64,000 nt of DNA from JAHEGP01 sp963792875 (GCA_963792875.1 CAWBXV010000009.1:1-64000), one strand, 5' to 3'. Shown: positions 18,436 to 28,152, numbered from the stretch's first letter. Notes: generated by a model not told the origin, from the letters alone. A program made the numbers and translations.

Positions 18436-18846
18436 TCAGTGTGCGGCGGCCGGCTGGTTCAGCTCGATCAGCACGCCACCGCAGGAGCGGGGATGGATGA
18501 ACACCACGCGGCTGTTGTGCGCCCCTGGCTGGGGCGCGTCCGACAGAAACTGATAGCCCTTGTCCTTGAGCCGCTGCATGTCGGCGTCGAGGTCGTCGCT
18601 GCGAAAGCAGATGTGGTGGATGCCGCCGCCCTTTTTCTCCAGATAGCCGGCAATCGGCCCCTCGCCATGCAGCGGATGCACCAGCTCGATGCTGGTGCCA
18701 CTGATGGGAAAGAAGGCCGTGGTGGTCTTGGCCGCCGCCACGTCCTCCGTGCCGGCGAAGGTCAGGCCGAAGTCATCCATGAAGCGGCTGATGGCCTGCT
18801 GCAGATCCGGCACGGCGATGGCGATGTGGTCCAGTGCGACGATCAT
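18436..18846 (-). CDS. mce: Methylmalonyl-CoA epimerase
   Basis: 136 residues of the vicinal-oxygen-chelate fold with two repeats. DHIAIAVPDLQQAISRFMDD gives the first metal His, SIELVHPLHG and GGGIHHICFRSDDLDADM the next ligands, and FIHPRSCGGVLIELNQP the C-terminal Glu. It swaps (S)- and (R)-methylmalonyl-CoA between the carboxylase and the mutase. It sits exactly between those genes, 24 bases after the biotin carboxylase, so co-transcription is nearly certain. Confidence 0.95.
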   Translation of the reverse strand: MIVALDHIAIAVPDLQQAISRFMDDFGLTFAGTEDVAAAKTTTAFFPISGTSIELVHPLHGEGPIAGYLEKKGGGIHHICFRSDDLDADMQRLKDKGYQFLSDAPQPGAHNSRVVFIHPRSCGGVLIELNQPAAAH

Positions 18847-18870
18847 GGCTTGCTACTCCTGTGCAGGGAT

Positions 18871-21726
18871 TCAGATATTGGCGGCCAGAAAGGCCTGCGT
18901 CGCCTCGCGCCGCGCGCGCACCTCCGCATCCGGCGAGCTGGCTTCGAACACCAGGTCCGGCGCCACCTTGAACAGCGGCTGCCCCTTCTTGATGATGACG
19001 CCGTCGCCTTCGACCAATACCTTTTCGATGGTGCCGGAAAACGGCGCATAGACCTTGTTGAACATCTTCATGACTTCCACGATGTACAGCGGGTCGCCCT
19101 CCTCGAAGTGCGAACCCTCGCTGACGAACGTATCCATACCCGGGGCCTCGCGCGGGTAGAACATGCCGCCGGAAACCGCCACCAGCTCGTCCGACTTGGC
19201 CACCGGCGGTGGCGCCAGCACCCGCGCCATGCTCTGCTGCAGGTCGCGATCGCGCAGTCGTTCGGGAATGTCGATGGTCAGGTCCGGGTTGACGCGCAAC
19301 TCGAAGAAGCCGACCTCGGCGGCAATAAAGGGCAGCAGTTTGAGCAGCTCCAGGCCCGCCTGATACGCGTAGTGCGCGGCCTGAAGTTGCGGCCACAGGT
19401 CCTCCAGGCCCTCGGGCGCGGCGTCGGCCGCCAGCAGCTGCCGCAGCTGCAGCCAGTCGGACACCCCGGTCTGCTCGGACAGGCTGCGATAGAAGGCCAG
19501 CGCGTCCTTGAGCACCTCGTCGTCGTGGCTCCAGATCTGGTAGAGGGCCGGTGCCCCCTGGACGTAGTTCATGTTGAGTATGCTGTAGGTGTCCGCCAGC
19601 ACCTCGATCGGGTTGACCCGCCACTGCACCCGGCCGTCCTCGATCGCGAAGCACTGGTGGTGGGCGCTGAGCCAGCCCGCCAGCATGTGCGGCCGCTCCA
19701 GCAGCTCCTCCACCGGGCGCTGTATCAGGGTCTCCTTGGCATCGAGAATATCCGCCATGGCGGCCGCGTGCTCGGCGTCAGCGTCGGCCCGCTCGACATA
19801 GGACTTCTTGATGCGCGCGTAGGCAAAGCGCCAGTCGAGCTGGTCCGCGCTATGTTTGAGCTGACCCACCAGGGTGAGGTACGGCACCACGAAGGCCGTC
19901 GATGGCCGCGCATTGATGCCGTTGCCGATGAACCAGTGGACCAGGCCGTAATGGAATTCCAGGTTGGTGCAGAGATTGACGCCCGACAGCTTGGTGCGGC
20001 GCAGGATCTCGGCCATGCGCCGGTAGGTATCCATGCGGTCGCCGCCGACGGTCAGCAGCAGCGCGATATTGGAATCGTAGGCGCCGGCCAGGTGGTAATC
20101 CATGAACACCCCGGTGTCCGGATTGTGCAGGCTGATGCCCTGGTCGTCACGGATCTCGTCCTGCGCGGTGTTGGACCAGTCCTTGATGATACCGCCGGCG
20201 TGGGGCTGCAGCGCGCCATTGGTGGCATTCATGCGCGCCTCCACGGCGCAGTTCATGCGCCGCACGCGCTCAGGTCTGGGCAGCCTGGCGCCGTGACGGG
20301 CCAGCAGCACCATGACCTCCACCAGGGATTCGGCCAGGAAATAGTCGTCCGGGTCCTGGGGGTTGGTGAACCTGAGCGCGTAGCACAGCTCCGTCACGCG
20401 ATGCTCTACCTGGATGCGCGTATTCATCTCCATGAAAAAGTGGCTCTGGCCGTCGACGATGCACTCGAAGGTGGACACCGAATCCAGCCCCACCGCCGCA
20501 CCGAAGCGCGCGGCCTCGTCCTCCATGCGCTCGAGAATGACCAGGTCGCGCTGCAGCGAGGCCACCTCGGCGGGCCTGCCCGCCGCCTCGGCGGCAGCGA
20601 TCGCCTCGCGCAGCTCCTCGACGGTGACCGACACCTCCAGCAGCTTCTGCTCGTGCATCTGCAGCGAGCAGTCGCGGCCGCCCATGGTGATACACCAGTC
20701 GCCATTGCCGACGACCTGTATCTCCTGGTGGCGCGTGGTCTCGATGTTCATCTCGGCCAGCACGTTCTTGTTGTCGCCCACGCCGTTGCACTTGACCTCG
20801 GCCAGTATCTCGCGCACCAGCTCCGGCGTGCGCGCCGCAGCCTGGCGCACGCGCTCCGGCAATTCGCCCGCATAGCTCGACGGCGCCGCCAGGATGCGCT
20901 GCCCCTTGCCGCCGCCACCGGCTATGGCCTTGAGGCGGATGCGGTTGTCGGGGAATTGCTCGAACATCGCCACCACGCGCGCCTGCAGCGCGGCGCCGAG
21001 TTCATCGATGGTATAGAGGTCGATACCGGCGGCGTAGGAGGCCGCCAGCACCAGCTCGGCGCGCTGCTCCAGGGCCAGCTCGCCGTTGCCCCAGGCCGCG
21101 GCGTCGACCTCGAGGCCGAATTCCCCGATCACCGCCTCCAGCGCCTTCGCGTCGGGATATTTGGCGAGCAGCGTCAGCGCTGTGGCATTGTCGGCGCCGG
21201 GCGTGACCGAAACCCCCACCTGCTGGGCCGTGCGCTTGGCTTCATCCTTGAGGCCCGCCGCGCGCTGGGTGCCGGAGCAGGGACCGATAAAATTCAGGCC
21301 GGCGCGCTCCATGGAGCGGACCATCTCCTCGTCCTCGGCCATGAAACCGTAGCCGGCGAAGATGCTGTTGTAGCCGTTGTCGTGCGCGATGGCGATGATC
21401 TGACGGATGCGCGCCTGCCGCTCCTCCTTGCTGGCGCCAGTGTAGTCCGGCACGCGGTGCACCCGCGAGGGGTCGGTCAGCTTGCGCAGCTCCGGCGCCA
21501 GCGCATTGCTGTAGGTAATGGAGTCTTTCTCCGACAGCAGGATCCCGTAGCCGTCGATGCCCATCTCATCGAACACATCCATCGCCTCCTTGCGGATCGG
21601 TCCGCGGCAGATGATCAGCGGCTTGAGATCGCGACAACCGAAGCCGCTCACCCAGTCGCTGGGATGGTTGGAGAGATCGCGGCGGCGATGAATGAGCGGG
21701 TTGTTGAGATACCAGTCATTTTTCAC
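18871..21726 (-). CDS. Atypical biotin carboxylase-BCCP subunit of acyl-CoA (propionyl-CoA) carboxylase
   Basis: 951 residues from GTG 21726 with GAGGAAA before it. This is much longer than usual PccA (about 650-700). A biotin carboxylase start (KPLIICRGPIRKEAMDVFDE, YNSIFAGYGFMAEDEEMVRS) is followed by an extra segment of roughly 70 residues rich in Ala before the ATP-grasp glycine loop KAIAGGGGKGQRI. Catalytic parts follow: EIQVVGNG, GGRDCSLQMHEQKLLE, FFMEMNTRIQVEH and YHLAGAYDSNIALL. A long helical middle (about 620-840) replaces the usual BT domain. The C-terminal biotin domain carries EVMKM with the biotinyl Lys near 887. The operon partner is a carboxyltransferase and the next genes use methylmalonyl-CoA, so propionyl-CoA is the likely substrate. 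Confidence 0.9.
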   Translation of the reverse strand: MKNDWYLNNPLIHRRRDLSNHPSDWVSGFGCRDLKPLIICRGPIRKEAMDVFDEMGIDGYGILLSEKDSITYSNALAPELRKLTDPSRVHRVPDYTGASKEERQARIRQIIAIAHDNGYNSIFAGYGFMAEDEEMVRSMERAGLNFIGPCSGTQRAAGLKDEAKRTAQQVGVSVTPGADNATALTLLAKYPDAKALEAVIGEFGLEVDAAAWGNGELALEQRAELVLAASYAAGIDLYTIDELGAALQARVVAMFEQFPDNRIRLKAIAGGGGKGQRILAAPSSYAGELPERVRQAAARTPELVREILAEVKCNGVGDNKNVLAEMNIETTRHQEIQVVGNGDWCITMGGRDCSLQMHEQKLLEVSVTVEELREAIAAAEAAGRPAEVASLQRDLVILERMEDEAARFGAAVGLDSVSTFECIVDGQSHFFMEMNTRIQVEHRVTELCYALRFTNPQDPDDYFLAESLVEVMVLLARHGARLPRPERVRRMNCAVEARMNATNGALQPHAGGIIKDWSNTAQDEIRDDQGISLHNPDTGVFMDYHLAGAYDSNIALLLTVGGDRMDTYRRMAEILRRTKLSGVNLCTNLEFHYGLVHWFIGNGINARPSTAFVVPYLTLVGQLKHSADQLDWRFAYARIKKSYVERADADAEHAAAMADILDAKETLIQRPVEELLERPHMLAGWLSAHHQCFAIEDGRVQWRVNPIEVLADTYSILNMNYVQGAPALYQIWSHDDEVLKDALAFYRSLSEQTGVSDWLQLRQLLAADAAPEGLEDLWPQLQAAHYAYQAGLELLKLLPFIAAEVGFFELRVNPDLTIDIPERLRDRDLQQSMARVLAPPPVAKSDELVAVSGGMFYPREAPGMDTFVSEGSHFEEGDPLYIVEVMKMFNKVYAPFSGTIEKVLVEGDGVIIKKGQPLFKVAPDLVFEASSPDAEVRARREATQAFLAANI

Positions 21727-21880
21727 TAGAGCATTTCCTCAGGAATCGGTTCACCCGCGCGTCTGCGGGCGCTCACTGGCGCGCCCGCGACCACCGCCGG
21801 CTTGCGGGCGAGCGGTTCGGCAAACTTCGCTCGGACCGTGCACCGCCGGGCCGGCAGTGCGAGGGCCGGACACACATCAA

Positions 21881-23608
21881 TCAATGAAATTCGCGCTGGA
21901 TGCCCGCCAGGGGCTCCGGGACATAGTGGCGCAGATGAAACTCCATGTTCTCGACCAGCAGGCTGCGCAGCTCGCTGGGCATGACGATCTGCGATACGGA
22001 ACCCAGGCTGAGCGCCTCGTTGGGGTTCATCAGCTGTTCTTCATAGCGCTGCCCGAGCGCGGCCTCCTCGCGCCGCATCCAGGCCTTGACATCGGCCTCG
22101 GCGGCCTTGACGGCTTCGGCCTCGGTCATGCCCTCGCGCAGGTACTCCTGCACGGCCTGAGCGACCCGGGTGGCGTAGGCGCCGCGAATCTGGCGCAGTT
22201 CGTTCTTGTAGACGAACTCGACCCCGGCCGGCCCCATGACCGCCGCGCGCGTGGTCGGCAGCGCCACCACCAGGTCGGCGCCCGTGGGGTAGTTGTTGAA
22301 CGAGGCGTAGGCGCCGCCGAAGGCGTTGCGGATGATGACCAGAAAGCGCGGCGTGCGCAGGTCGACGATGGCATCGAGCATGGCGCGCCCGGCCTGCACG
22401 ATACCGCCCGCCTCCTGCTCGCGGCCGGGCAGGAAGCCGGTGGTATCCTCCATGAACACGACGGGGATATTGTACAGGTTGCAGAAGCGGATAAAGCGCG
22501 CATTCTTGTAGGCCGCCGCGATGTCGATCTGGCCGGACGCCACCGCCGAATTGTTCGCGACAAAGCCCACCACGTGGCCGCCCAGCCGCCCGAAGGCGGT
22601 GATGGTGTTGCGCGCGCGGTCGGGCTGCACCTCGAAGTAGTCGCCGTGGTCGCAGATCTGCTGGATGATGATGCTCACATCCAGCGGGGTGTTGAAGCCG
22701 GTGGGCGAATTGAAGGCCTTCTTCAGCAGGATATCGATATCCCAGGTGCGGCGCTTGACCGGGTCGGAGGTGCGCTGATAGCGCGGACTCTCCCCGTTGT
22801 TGTCGGGGATGTAATTGAGCAGCTCCTTGACCTTCTGCAGCGCCGCGACCTCGTCCTGCACCACGAAATCGGTCACCCCGGACTGCGAGTGCACGCCGGG
22901 GCCGCCGAGTTCTTCGGGCGTGACATCCTCACCCAGCACGGACTTGACCACGCCGGCGCCGGTCAGGCCGAAAAAGGTATCCCGCGGCTGGATGACAAAG
23001 CTGCCCTGGCGCGGCAGATAAGAGCCGCCGCCGGCGTTGAAGCCGAACATGCACATGATCGACGGCACCACGCCGCTGATCTTGCGCAGCGCGGTAAATG
23101 CCTCGGCGTAGCCGTCCAGCCCGCCGACGCCGGCCGGCACGAAGGCACCCGCCGAGTCGTTGAGGCCGACCAGGGGGATCCTGCGCTTGCCGGCCAGCTC
23201 AAACAATCGCGCCAGCTTCTTGCCGTTGGTGGCGTCCATGGAGCCGGCCCGCACGGTGAAATCGTGGCCGTACAGCGCCACATCGCGACCATTGATATCG
23301 ACGATCGCCGTGACCAGGGAGGCGCCGTCGAGATTGGGACCCCAGTTCTGGAACAGGATGGTGGGCTCCTTGTCGGTCAGCACCCGGATGCGCTCCCAGA
23401 CGGTCATGCGCTTCTTGTGATGCTGCCGCTGGATATTCTTGACCCCGGCCGCGTTGAAGGGGCGCTGCCTCAGCGCGTGGCCCTTTTTCATGGCGCCCTC
23501 GTAGGCGCCGGGCCGATTGGCGATCTGCCCAGGCACGGTGAACTGGACTTCCTGCTCCACGACGAAGGGATTCTTCAGCGAGGGGACATGCTTGGTCGTA
23601 TTGGCCAT
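21881..23608 (-). CDS. pccB: Acyl-CoA (propionyl-CoA) carboxylase carboxyltransferase subunit
   Basis: 575 residues from ATG 23608. Crotonase-fold carboxyltransferase with the N- and C-halves expected: AGSMDATNGKKLARLFELAG, GLNDSAGAFVPAGVGGLDGY, IMCMFGFNAGGGSYLPRQGS, then FGRLGGHVVGFVANNSAVAS, VFMEDTTGFLPGREQEAGGI and FGGAYASFNNYPTGADLVVA. The two Gly-rich oxyanion regions are intact. It accepts CO2 from the biotin domain of the next gene's product and transfers it to acyl-CoA. The N-terminal extension and the sequence group with the acyl-CoA carboxylases paired with long biotin carboxylases. First gene of the propionyl-CoA operon; 154 bases separate it from the second. Confidence 0.92.
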   Translation of the reverse strand: MANTTKHVPSLKNPFVVEQEVQFTVPGQIANRPGAYEGAMKKGHALRQRPFNAAGVKNIQRQHHKKRMTVWERIRVLTDKEPTILFQNWGPNLDGASLVTAIVDINGRDVALYGHDFTVRAGSMDATNGKKLARLFELAGKRRIPLVGLNDSAGAFVPAGVGGLDGYAEAFTALRKISGVVPSIMCMFGFNAGGGSYLPRQGSFVIQPRDTFFGLTGAGVVKSVLGEDVTPEELGGPGVHSQSGVTDFVVQDEVAALQKVKELLNYIPDNNGESPRYQRTSDPVKRRTWDIDILLKKAFNSPTGFNTPLDVSIIIQQICDHGDYFEVQPDRARNTITAFGRLGGHVVGFVANNSAVASGQIDIAAAYKNARFIRFCNLYNIPVVFMEDTTGFLPGREQEAGGIVQAGRAMLDAIVDLRTPRFLVIIRNAFGGAYASFNNYPTGADLVVALPTTRAAVMGPAGVEFVYKNELRQIRGAYATRVAQAVQEYLREGMTEAEAVKAAEADVKAWMRREEAALGQRYEEQLMNPNEALSLGSVSQIVMPSELRSLLVENMEFHLRHYVPEPLAGIQREFH

Positions 23609-23904
23609 AGTTCCTTGTTGTTCCTGGATGGAGGCGAAGCCGCAGGGCGCCGCACCGGGCGGGCCTGCTGACTGGCAATGACAGGGTCTTGCGACCAGCT
23701 CCCCGCTCAGCTCATCGCCGGCAGGCAGCCTGAAAAACGGCGCCCAACCTTACTGATTGCGCCGCTACGTGTCAATTAAAATCAGCATTTTCAAGGGTTT
23801 GCCCTGGGCTTTAAGGGCTGGTGCAAAGCCCGCCGCCGGGATTAAAATGGCGGCTCGCCAACGCCCCCCTGCCGGAATCCGATGCCGCACTCCCGCGCCC
23901 TGCC
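23609..23904. promoter_or_regulatory. Divergent promoter region, propionyl-CoA operon / pabB
   Basis: This 296-base gap lies between the divergent carboxylase operon and pabB. It includes a relatively AT-rich patch (about 23745-23800) where promoters are expected, and an inverted repeat GGGCTTT...AAAGCCC with a 12-base loop just after it (about 23808-23833). No small gene is convincing here. Confidence 0.4.
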
Positions 23905-25257
23905 ATGAAGCGGACCGCCCACGCACTGCCGGTCGACTATCGCCCCGGCGCAGCGCGCTTTGACGCCATCGCCGCCGACGCCGGCGCGATCTGGCTCGAC
24001 AGCGGCCGCGGGCCGCAGGGGCGATACGACATCATCGCCTGCGCCCCCGAGCGCCAGGCCAGCCTGACCCACGAGGCCCTGGCGGCGCTGGGCAGCGGGC
24101 GCGGCGCGGGCGTGTTCGGCATGCTGGAGCAATGGCTCAAGCCCTGCGGCGGCGCCGCGCTGCCGTTCTGCGGGGGCGTCATGGGCTTTCTCGGCTACGA
24201 CCTCAACCACTGGCTGGAGCAGCTGCCGCCGCCGCCACCCGGCGCCGCGGATTTCCCCGTCGCCTGGCTGGCCTACTACCCCTGGGCGCTGGTGCAGGAC
24301 AACCAGGCGCAGCGGGCCTGGCTGGTCGGCGACAGCGCCGAGAGCCTGCGCGATGCCGGCGCAGCGCTGACCCGCATGGATGCCGCCGCCGCCCGCGACG
24401 AGGATTTCCGCCTGCTGGAACCCTGGCGCGCCAGCATGACGCCCGACCAGTACCGCCAGCGCGTGGCCGCCATCAGGGACTACATCGTCGCCGGCGACTG
24501 CTATCAGGTCAATCTGGCGCGGCACTTCCACGCGCGCTACGCCGGCTCTCCCTGGCAGGCCTACCAGCGCCTGCGGCAGCGCCTGCCGTCACCCTTCTCG
24601 GCCTTCCTCAACACCGGCCACGGCTGCCTGTTGAGCCACTCGCCGGAGCGCCTGCTGCGCTGCATCGACGGCCAGGTGACCACCAGCCCCATCAAGGGTA
24701 CCCGGCCGCGCGACGCCGATCCGGCCAGGGACCGGCAGCTGGCGCGGCAGCTGCTCGACAGCGGCAAGGACCGGGCCGAAAATCTCATGATCGTGGACCT
24801 GCTGCGCAACGATCTGGGGCGCTCCTGCCAGCCGGGCAGCATACGGGTGGACGCGCTGTTCGCACTGCAGAGCTACGCCAACGTGCACCATCTGGTCAGC
24901 ACCATCAGCGGGCGGCTGCGCGACGACGTCAGCCCGGCGCAGGCGCTGCGCCACGCCTTTCCCGGCGGCTCCATCACCGGCGCCCCCAAGATACGCGCCA
25001 TGGAAATCATCAGCGAGCTCGAACCCGTGGCCCGCTCAGCGTACTGCGGCTCGGTGTTTTACCTCAGCAACGACGGCCGCCTGGACAGCTCCATCGCCAT
25101 CCGCAGCCTGGTGGCGGACGGCCGCGAGCTGCACTGCTGGGGCGGCGCCGGCATCGTCGCGGACTCCGATCCCGCAGCCGAGCTGGCGGAGACGCGCAGC
25201 AAAATCGAGCTGCTGCTGTCGACCCTCGCCGCCGAGCCCGGCGGCGCCGCCCGCTAG
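23905..25257 (+). CDS. pabB: Aminodeoxychorismate synthase component I
   Basis: 450 residues from ATG 23905. Makes 4-amino-4-deoxychorismate from chorismate and ammonia for folate synthesis. The chorismate-enzyme blocks are visible: YRQRVAAIRDYIVAGDCYQV, NLARHF, SPERLLRC, SPIKGTRPR, DRAENLMIVDLLRNDLGRS, HAFPGGSITGAPKIRAMEII and HCWGGAGIVADSDP. The Lys in PIKGT is the PabB residue that distinguishes it from TrpE, which has Ala there. The N-terminal domain (RYDIIACAPE) is typical and no glutaminase domain is fused. It converges with thrH with a four-base overlap; the same neighbours occur in Pseudomonas. Confidence 0.95.
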   Translation: MKRTAHALPVDYRPGAARFDAIAADAGAIWLDSGRGPQGRYDIIACAPERQASLTHEALAALGSGRGAGVFGMLEQWLKPCGGAALPFCGGVMGFLGYDLNHWLEQLPPPPPGAADFPVAWLAYYPWALVQDNQAQRAWLVGDSAESLRDAGAALTRMDAAAARDEDFRLLEPWRASMTPDQYRQRVAAIRDYIVAGDCYQVNLARHFHARYAGSPWQAYQRLRQRLPSPFSAFLNTGHGCLLSHSPERLLRCIDGQVTTSPIKGTRPRDADPARDRQLARQLLDSGKDRAENLMIVDLLRNDLGRSCQPGSIRVDALFALQSYANVHHLVSTISGRLRDDVSPAQALRHAFPGGSITGAPKIRAMEIISELEPVARSAYCGSVFYLSNDGRLDSSIAIRSLVADGRELHCWGGAGIVADSDPAAELAETRSKIELLLSTLAAEPGGAAR

Positions 25258-25871
25258 AGCGCCAGCTCGCGCTCGCTGGCGGCGATGAAGGCGCGCTTGA
25301 GCTCATCGTAGGAGTGCACGGCCGGAAACTGCGGAAACTCGTCGATCACCCGCTGCGGAGCCTTGAACAGGATGCCGGCATCGGCCTCCCGCAACATGGT
25401 GGTATCGTTATAGGAGTCGCCGGCGGCGATGATGCGGTAGTAGAGCGAGTGCAGGGCGATGATGGACTGGCGCTTGGGATCGCGCTGGCGCAGGGCGTAG
25501 TCGACCACGCGACCGGCATCATCGACCACGAGGCGATGGCACAACAGCGCGGGAAAACCCAGCTGCCGCATCAGCGGCTGGGCGAATTCATAGAAGGTGT
25601 CCGACAGGATGATGACCTGAAAGCGCTCGCGCAGCCAGTCGAGGAAGTCGGCGGCGCCCTCGAGCGGCGCCATGCCCGCGATGACCTGCTGGATGTCCGC
25701 CAGGCCGAGCCCATGCTCCTGCAGCAGGCGCAGCCGCTGCCGCATCAGGACGTCGTAATCCGGAATATCGCGCGTGGTGGCCCGCAGCGCCTCGATGCCG
25801 GTGCGATGGGCGAATTCGATCCAGATCTCCGGAATCAGGACCCCTTCCAGGTCGAGACAGGCTAACTCCAC
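25254..25871 (-). CDS. thrH: ThrH: phosphoserine phosphatase / homoserine phosphotransferase
   Basis: 205 residues from GTG 25871, chosen because GGAGAG precedes it and the protein then starts VELACLDLEGVLIPEIW, as ThrH proteins do. HAD-superfamily motifs are the Asp nucleophile in DLEGV, motif II ILSDTFYEF (Ser), and motif III/IV AAGDSYNDTTMLREAD. The ThrH subfamily replaces the usual DxDGT by DLEGV. It removes phosphate from phosphoserine and can transfer it to homoserine, joining serine and threonine metabolism. A longer form from ATG 25898 is possible but adds residues not seen in the family. Confidence 0.92.
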   Translation of the reverse strand: MELACLDLEGVLIPEIWIEFAHRTGIEALRATTRDIPDYDVLMRQRLRLLQEHGLGLADIQQVIAGMAPLEGAADFLDWLRERFQVIILSDTFYEFAQPLMRQLGFPALLCHRLVVDDAGRVVDYALRQRDPKRQSIIALHSLYYRIIAAGDSYNDTTMLREADAGILFKAPQRVIDEFPQFPAVHSYDELKRAFIAASERELAL

Positions 25872-25983
25872 GGCGGCTCTCCGATTGGCGGCAGACACAA
25901 GCGCCGCACTTTACCGCCACCCTCGGTAACGCGCAACCGCCGGCGCGCCGGCTCGAGACACTTTTGTGCCCGCCGGCCCGGGC

Positions 25984-26958
25984 TCAGTAGACCGGCAGCT
26001 CCAGGTCTCGGAACAGCTCGTCGGACTCCTGCTTGGAATGGCGCTGGTAGGCCTCCTCGATCAGCTCGCGGGTCAGATGCGGCGCGAACATCTCGATGAA
26101 ATCGTACATGAAGCCGCGCAGGAAGGTGCCGCGCCGAAAGCCGATCTTGGTGACGCTGGCGGCAAACAGGTGGCTGGCATCCAGCGCGACCAGGTCGGTA
26201 TCGACGGCCTCGTCGAAGGCCATGCGCGCGACGATGCCGATACCCAGCCCCAGCCTGACGTAGGTCTTGATGACGTCGGCGTCGGTGGCGGTGAACACCA
26301 CTTTGGCTGTCAGGCCCTTGCTCATGAAGGCCTCATCCAGCCGCGAGCGCCCGGTGAAGCCGAACACATACGTCACGATCGGATACTCGGCGACCTGTTC
26401 GAGCGTCGGGAGGGCCACCTGCGCCAGCGGATGATCGCGGGGCACCAGCACGCAGCGGTTCCAGCGGTAGCACGGCATCATGACCAGATCGCCGAACAGC
26501 TCCAGCGCCTCGGTGGCGATGGCGAAGTCGACCGTGCCGTCCGCCGCCATCTCACTGATCTGCATGGGCGTGCCCTGGTGCATGTGCAGCGACACGTCCG
26601 GATACTTCTGGATAAAGCGCTTGATGGTGGGCGGCAGCGCGTAGCGCGCCTGGGTATGGGTCGTGGCGACGGACAGGCTGCCCTTGCTCTCGTTGCTGAA
26701 CTCCTGCGCCAGCTGTTTGATGCTCTCCGCCTTGCGCAGAATCTCGCCGGCGGTCTTGAGAATGGCCTCCCCGGCGGGCGTCACCCGGGTCAGGTGCTTG
26801 CCGCTGCGGGTAAAGACCTCGACGCCGAGCTCGTCTTCGAGCAGGCGAATCTGTTTGCTGATGCCGGGCTGCGACGTATAGAGGCTCTGCGCGGTCGCAG
26901 ACACGTTGAGGTCGTGGTGTGCAACCTCCCAGATGTAGCGCAATTGCTGCAGTTTCAT
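25984..26958 (-). CDS. cysB: CysB sulfur-assimilation regulator (LysR family)
   Basis: 324 residues, the normal CysB length. The HTH reads VSATAQSLYTSQPGISKQIR, preceded by MKLQQLRYIWEVAHHDLN, which is almost diagnostic for CysB. The effector domain includes SVATTHTQARYALP, MHQGTPMQISEMAADG (the acetylserine/sulfate-binding Thr-x-Gln region) and GFRRGTFLRGFMYDFIEMFA. It activates cysteine biosynthesis under sulfur limitation with N-acetylserine as inducer. In Pseudomonas cysH lies between thrH and cysB; here only 112 bases separate these genes, so cysH is elsewhere or absent. Its own promoter is in 26959-27126. Confidence 0.97.
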   Translation of the reverse strand: MKLQQLRYIWEVAHHDLNVSATAQSLYTSQPGISKQIRLLEDELGVEVFTRSGKHLTRVTPAGEAILKTAGEILRKAESIKQLAQEFSNESKGSLSVATTHTQARYALPPTIKRFIQKYPDVSLHMHQGTPMQISEMAADGTVDFAIATEALELFGDLVMMPCYRWNRCVLVPRDHPLAQVALPTLEQVAEYPIVTYVFGFTGRSRLDEAFMSKGLTAKVVFTATDADVIKTYVRLGLGIGIVARMAFDEAVDTDLVALDASHLFAASVTKIGFRRGTFLRGFMYDFIEMFAPHLTRELIEEAYQRHSKQESDELFRDLELPVY

Positions 26959-27126
26959 CGGTATGCTTCCGGAGCTGGCAGCGACCGCAAGTGCCGCGTT
27001 TTATTGTTATCGGTGCTGATGCCGCACTGCGGGTCACGGCAGCCAACCGGGGGGGCAAATCGTGGAGGCCAGTGTATTACCATTTCAGCGGCACTGACAA
27101 TGCCTATCTGAGCGCGCGCCCCGCCG

Positions 27127-28038
27127 TCAGTCCTCGCCACGCGGCGCATTGGTGACGCCGTGGGGCACGTGGCCGGTCGCGACGTGCCCGCTGGCGGCGT
27201 CGCAGTGACCCAGCTGATCGTCGAAGAATATGTCGGCGCCGAACGCGGTGAGAAAGGCCGGCTTGGCGAGCCCGCCGAGGAACAGGGACTCGTCGATGCG
27301 GATGTTCCAGGCCCGCAGGGTGCGGATCACCCGCTCGTGCGCCGGCGCCGAGCGGGCCGTCACCAGGGCGGTGCGGATGGGACAGGCGGCGACATCGAAT
27401 TCGCGCTGAATCTGCTGCAGGGCCGCCAGAAACCCCTTGAACGGACCGCCACTGAGCGGCTGCCGGGCCGCCCGGCGCTCGCTGTCGGCGAATGCCGCCA
27501 GGCCGGCGCGCTGGTAGACCTGCTCCGCCTCGTCCGAGAACAGCACGGCGTCGCCGTCGAAGGCCACCCGCAGCTGTCCGTCCTGGCGCTGCGTCGATGG
27601 CCCCGGCAGCAGCGTGGCTGCGGCGATCCCGGTGGCCAGCGCCAGCTTCACATCGTCGGCGTCGGTGGAGAGAAACAGGTGGCTGCCGAACGCGCTGACG
27701 TAGCGATAGGGGCTGGAACCCCCGCAGAACGCCGCGCGGGAAATATTCAACCCGTAGTGCTGGATGGAATTGAACACCCGCAGCCCGGTATCGGCGCTGT
27801 TGCGGGACAGCAGCACGATCTCCACCACGGGTTCGCCGAGCAGCTCATTGATCCGCAGCAGTTTCTGCACCAGCGCAAAGGCATCGCCCTGGGGCAGCAC
27901 CGCTTCCTCATGCTCGATCTGGTAGCGGCTGTAGGCCTCGAGCCCCTCTTCCATATAGACCCGATGGCTCTCGCTCAGGTCGAACAGAGCCCGCGACGAG
28001 ATGGCGATCACCAGGTGCTTGCGTGGGGCGTCGGTCAT
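27127..28038 (-). CDS. Cytosolic 5'-nucleotidase (NT5C1-type)
   Basis: 303 residues from ATG 28038 (MTDAPRKHLVIAISSRALFD). The sequence follows the 5'-nucleotidase family related to animal cN-IA: LVIAISSRALFDLSESHRVY, EIVLLSRNSADTGLRVFNSI, SLFLGGLAKPAFLTAFGADI and FFDDQLGHCDAA. The DGDAVLFSDEAEQVY motif is the HAD phosphatase site. It should dephosphorylate nucleoside monophosphates, AMP being the known substrate in animals; bacterial members are little studied. The open frame continues far upstream, but that extension is antisense to the fructosamine kinase gene and has no family match. Divergent from that gene. Confidence 0.85.
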   Translation of the reverse strand: MTDAPRKHLVIAISSRALFDLSESHRVYMEEGLEAYSRYQIEHEEAVLPQGDAFALVQKLLRINELLGEPVVEIVLLSRNSADTGLRVFNSIQHYGLNISRAAFCGGSSPYRYVSAFGSHLFLSTDADDVKLALATGIAAATLLPGPSTQRQDGQLRVAFDGDAVLFSDEAEQVYQRAGLAAFADSERRAARQPLSGGPFKGFLAALQQIQREFDVAACPIRTALVTARSAPAHERVIRTLRAWNIRIDESLFLGGLAKPAFLTAFGADIFFDDQLGHCDAASGHVATGHVPHGVTNAPRGED

Positions 28039-28152
28039 GCCTTGTGTCCTCCATGCGCGGGCGACCCGGACGGCACTGCGCAGCCCCCCGGCAGCCCCTC
28101 GCTGCCGCCAGCATACTACAGGATAGCGCCGCCGATCTGCTAGCATGCCGCC

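Noticed and set aside
18439..21729. Very long open frame on the + strand (over 1,000 codons)
   Set aside because: It is exactly antisense to the biotin carboxylase gene, is Val/Ala/Arg/His rich, and has no recognisable domain; it is a by-product of third-codon GC bias.
23808..23833. Riboswitch before pabB
   Set aside because: Only a single 7-base inverted repeat is present; no conserved aptamer pattern could be recognised.
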